Below, one piece after another: positions 6,614 through 6,676 of a stretch of DNA of 6,676 bases. The translations under genes were made by a program, and so were the position numbers. The stretch covers positions 1 to 6,676 of the forward strand of contig CALCRD010000246.1 in NCBI GenBank assembly GCA_937894355.1, written 5' to 3'. Source of the DNA: an uncultured Bacillus sp. (GTDB lineage Bacteria > Bacillota > Bacilli > Bacillales > Cytobacillaceae). Within the stretch, counting starts at the first letter, position 1; each line of letters begins with the position of its first letter. The notes below the pieces were generated by a model. It saw only the letters and a list, made by a program, of their open reading frames with translations. It did not search any database and was not told the DNA's origin.

Positions 6614-6676
6614 GTGTTTTGGGGTATAGGAAAACAAGCCTTCCATTTTGAGGCTTTTAAACAGTTGGGTTTGGAT
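6614..6676 (+). CDS. Possible start of a new gene, running off the window
   Basis: GTG 6614 opens a frame with no stop to the window end (21 codons: FWGIGKQAFHFEAFKQLGLD after the start). TAAGAGG at 6600-6606 sits 7 nt upstream as a fair Shine-Dalgarno. The composition looks protein-like and GTG starts are normal in this operon. The frame is open back to 6590 but has no start codon there. The fragment is too short to assign a family, and chance is a real alternative. Confidence 0.35.
   Translation, partial: MFWGIGKQAFHFEAFKQLGLD

Noticed and set aside
6636..6656. AAGCCT/AGGCTT hairpin with a 9-nt loop as a terminator
   Set aside because: Only six pairs and a short T run, and it falls inside a frame that may be the start of the next gene.

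Overview
The window is AT-rich (roughly 35-40% GC by eye) bacterial DNA. It looks like an uncultured diderm with a standard genetic code, strong AGGAGG-type ribosome binding sites and GTG starts. The outer membrane is inferred from a PorV/UPF0164-like beta-barrel protein ending in a C-terminal phenylalanine strand, and from an upstream partial protein that ends the same way. FlgD-like C-terminal domains, PorV-like barrels and DUF4838 proteins with CBM4/9 modules occur together in several candidate phyla (Omnitrophica or KSB1/WOR-3-like lineages, for example). I cannot assign a phylum from this window.

Layout: bases 1-6248 hold one tightly packed plus-strand gene set with 16-18 nt gaps, almost certainly one operon. 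In order: (1) the 3' end of a protein with beta-rich, outer-membrane-like character (3-383); (2) a 663-residue secreted multidomain protein, CBM4/9-like, FnIII, carboxypeptidase-regulatory-like, FnIII, FnIII-like and FlgD/sorting-like C-terminal domain (402-2393); (3) a small PorV/UPF0164-like barrel protein (2410-3207); (4) a large secreted DUF4838 protein with a GH67-N/GH20-N-like N-terminal domain and two C-terminal CBM4/9-like modules (3224-5887). The second of those modules is broken by a frameshift and its remainder continues in another frame to 6248.

Bases 6249-6676 hold no convincing complete gene. There are short fragments on both strands, an AT-rich inverted repeat followed by a T run, and a possible new gene starting at a GTG at 6614 and running off the window.

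Functional reading (inference): genes 2 and 4 carry the same type of CBM with closely similar sequence, so they probably bind the same glycan at the cell surface. Gene 4 would be the putative glycan-active enzyme and gene 2 a binding or scaffold protein. The PorV-like protein between them, plus the sorting-domain-like tail of gene 2, suggests a type IX-like export or surface attachment route. The most notable single observation is the broken third CBM copy, which lacks about 17 nt relative to its neighbour.
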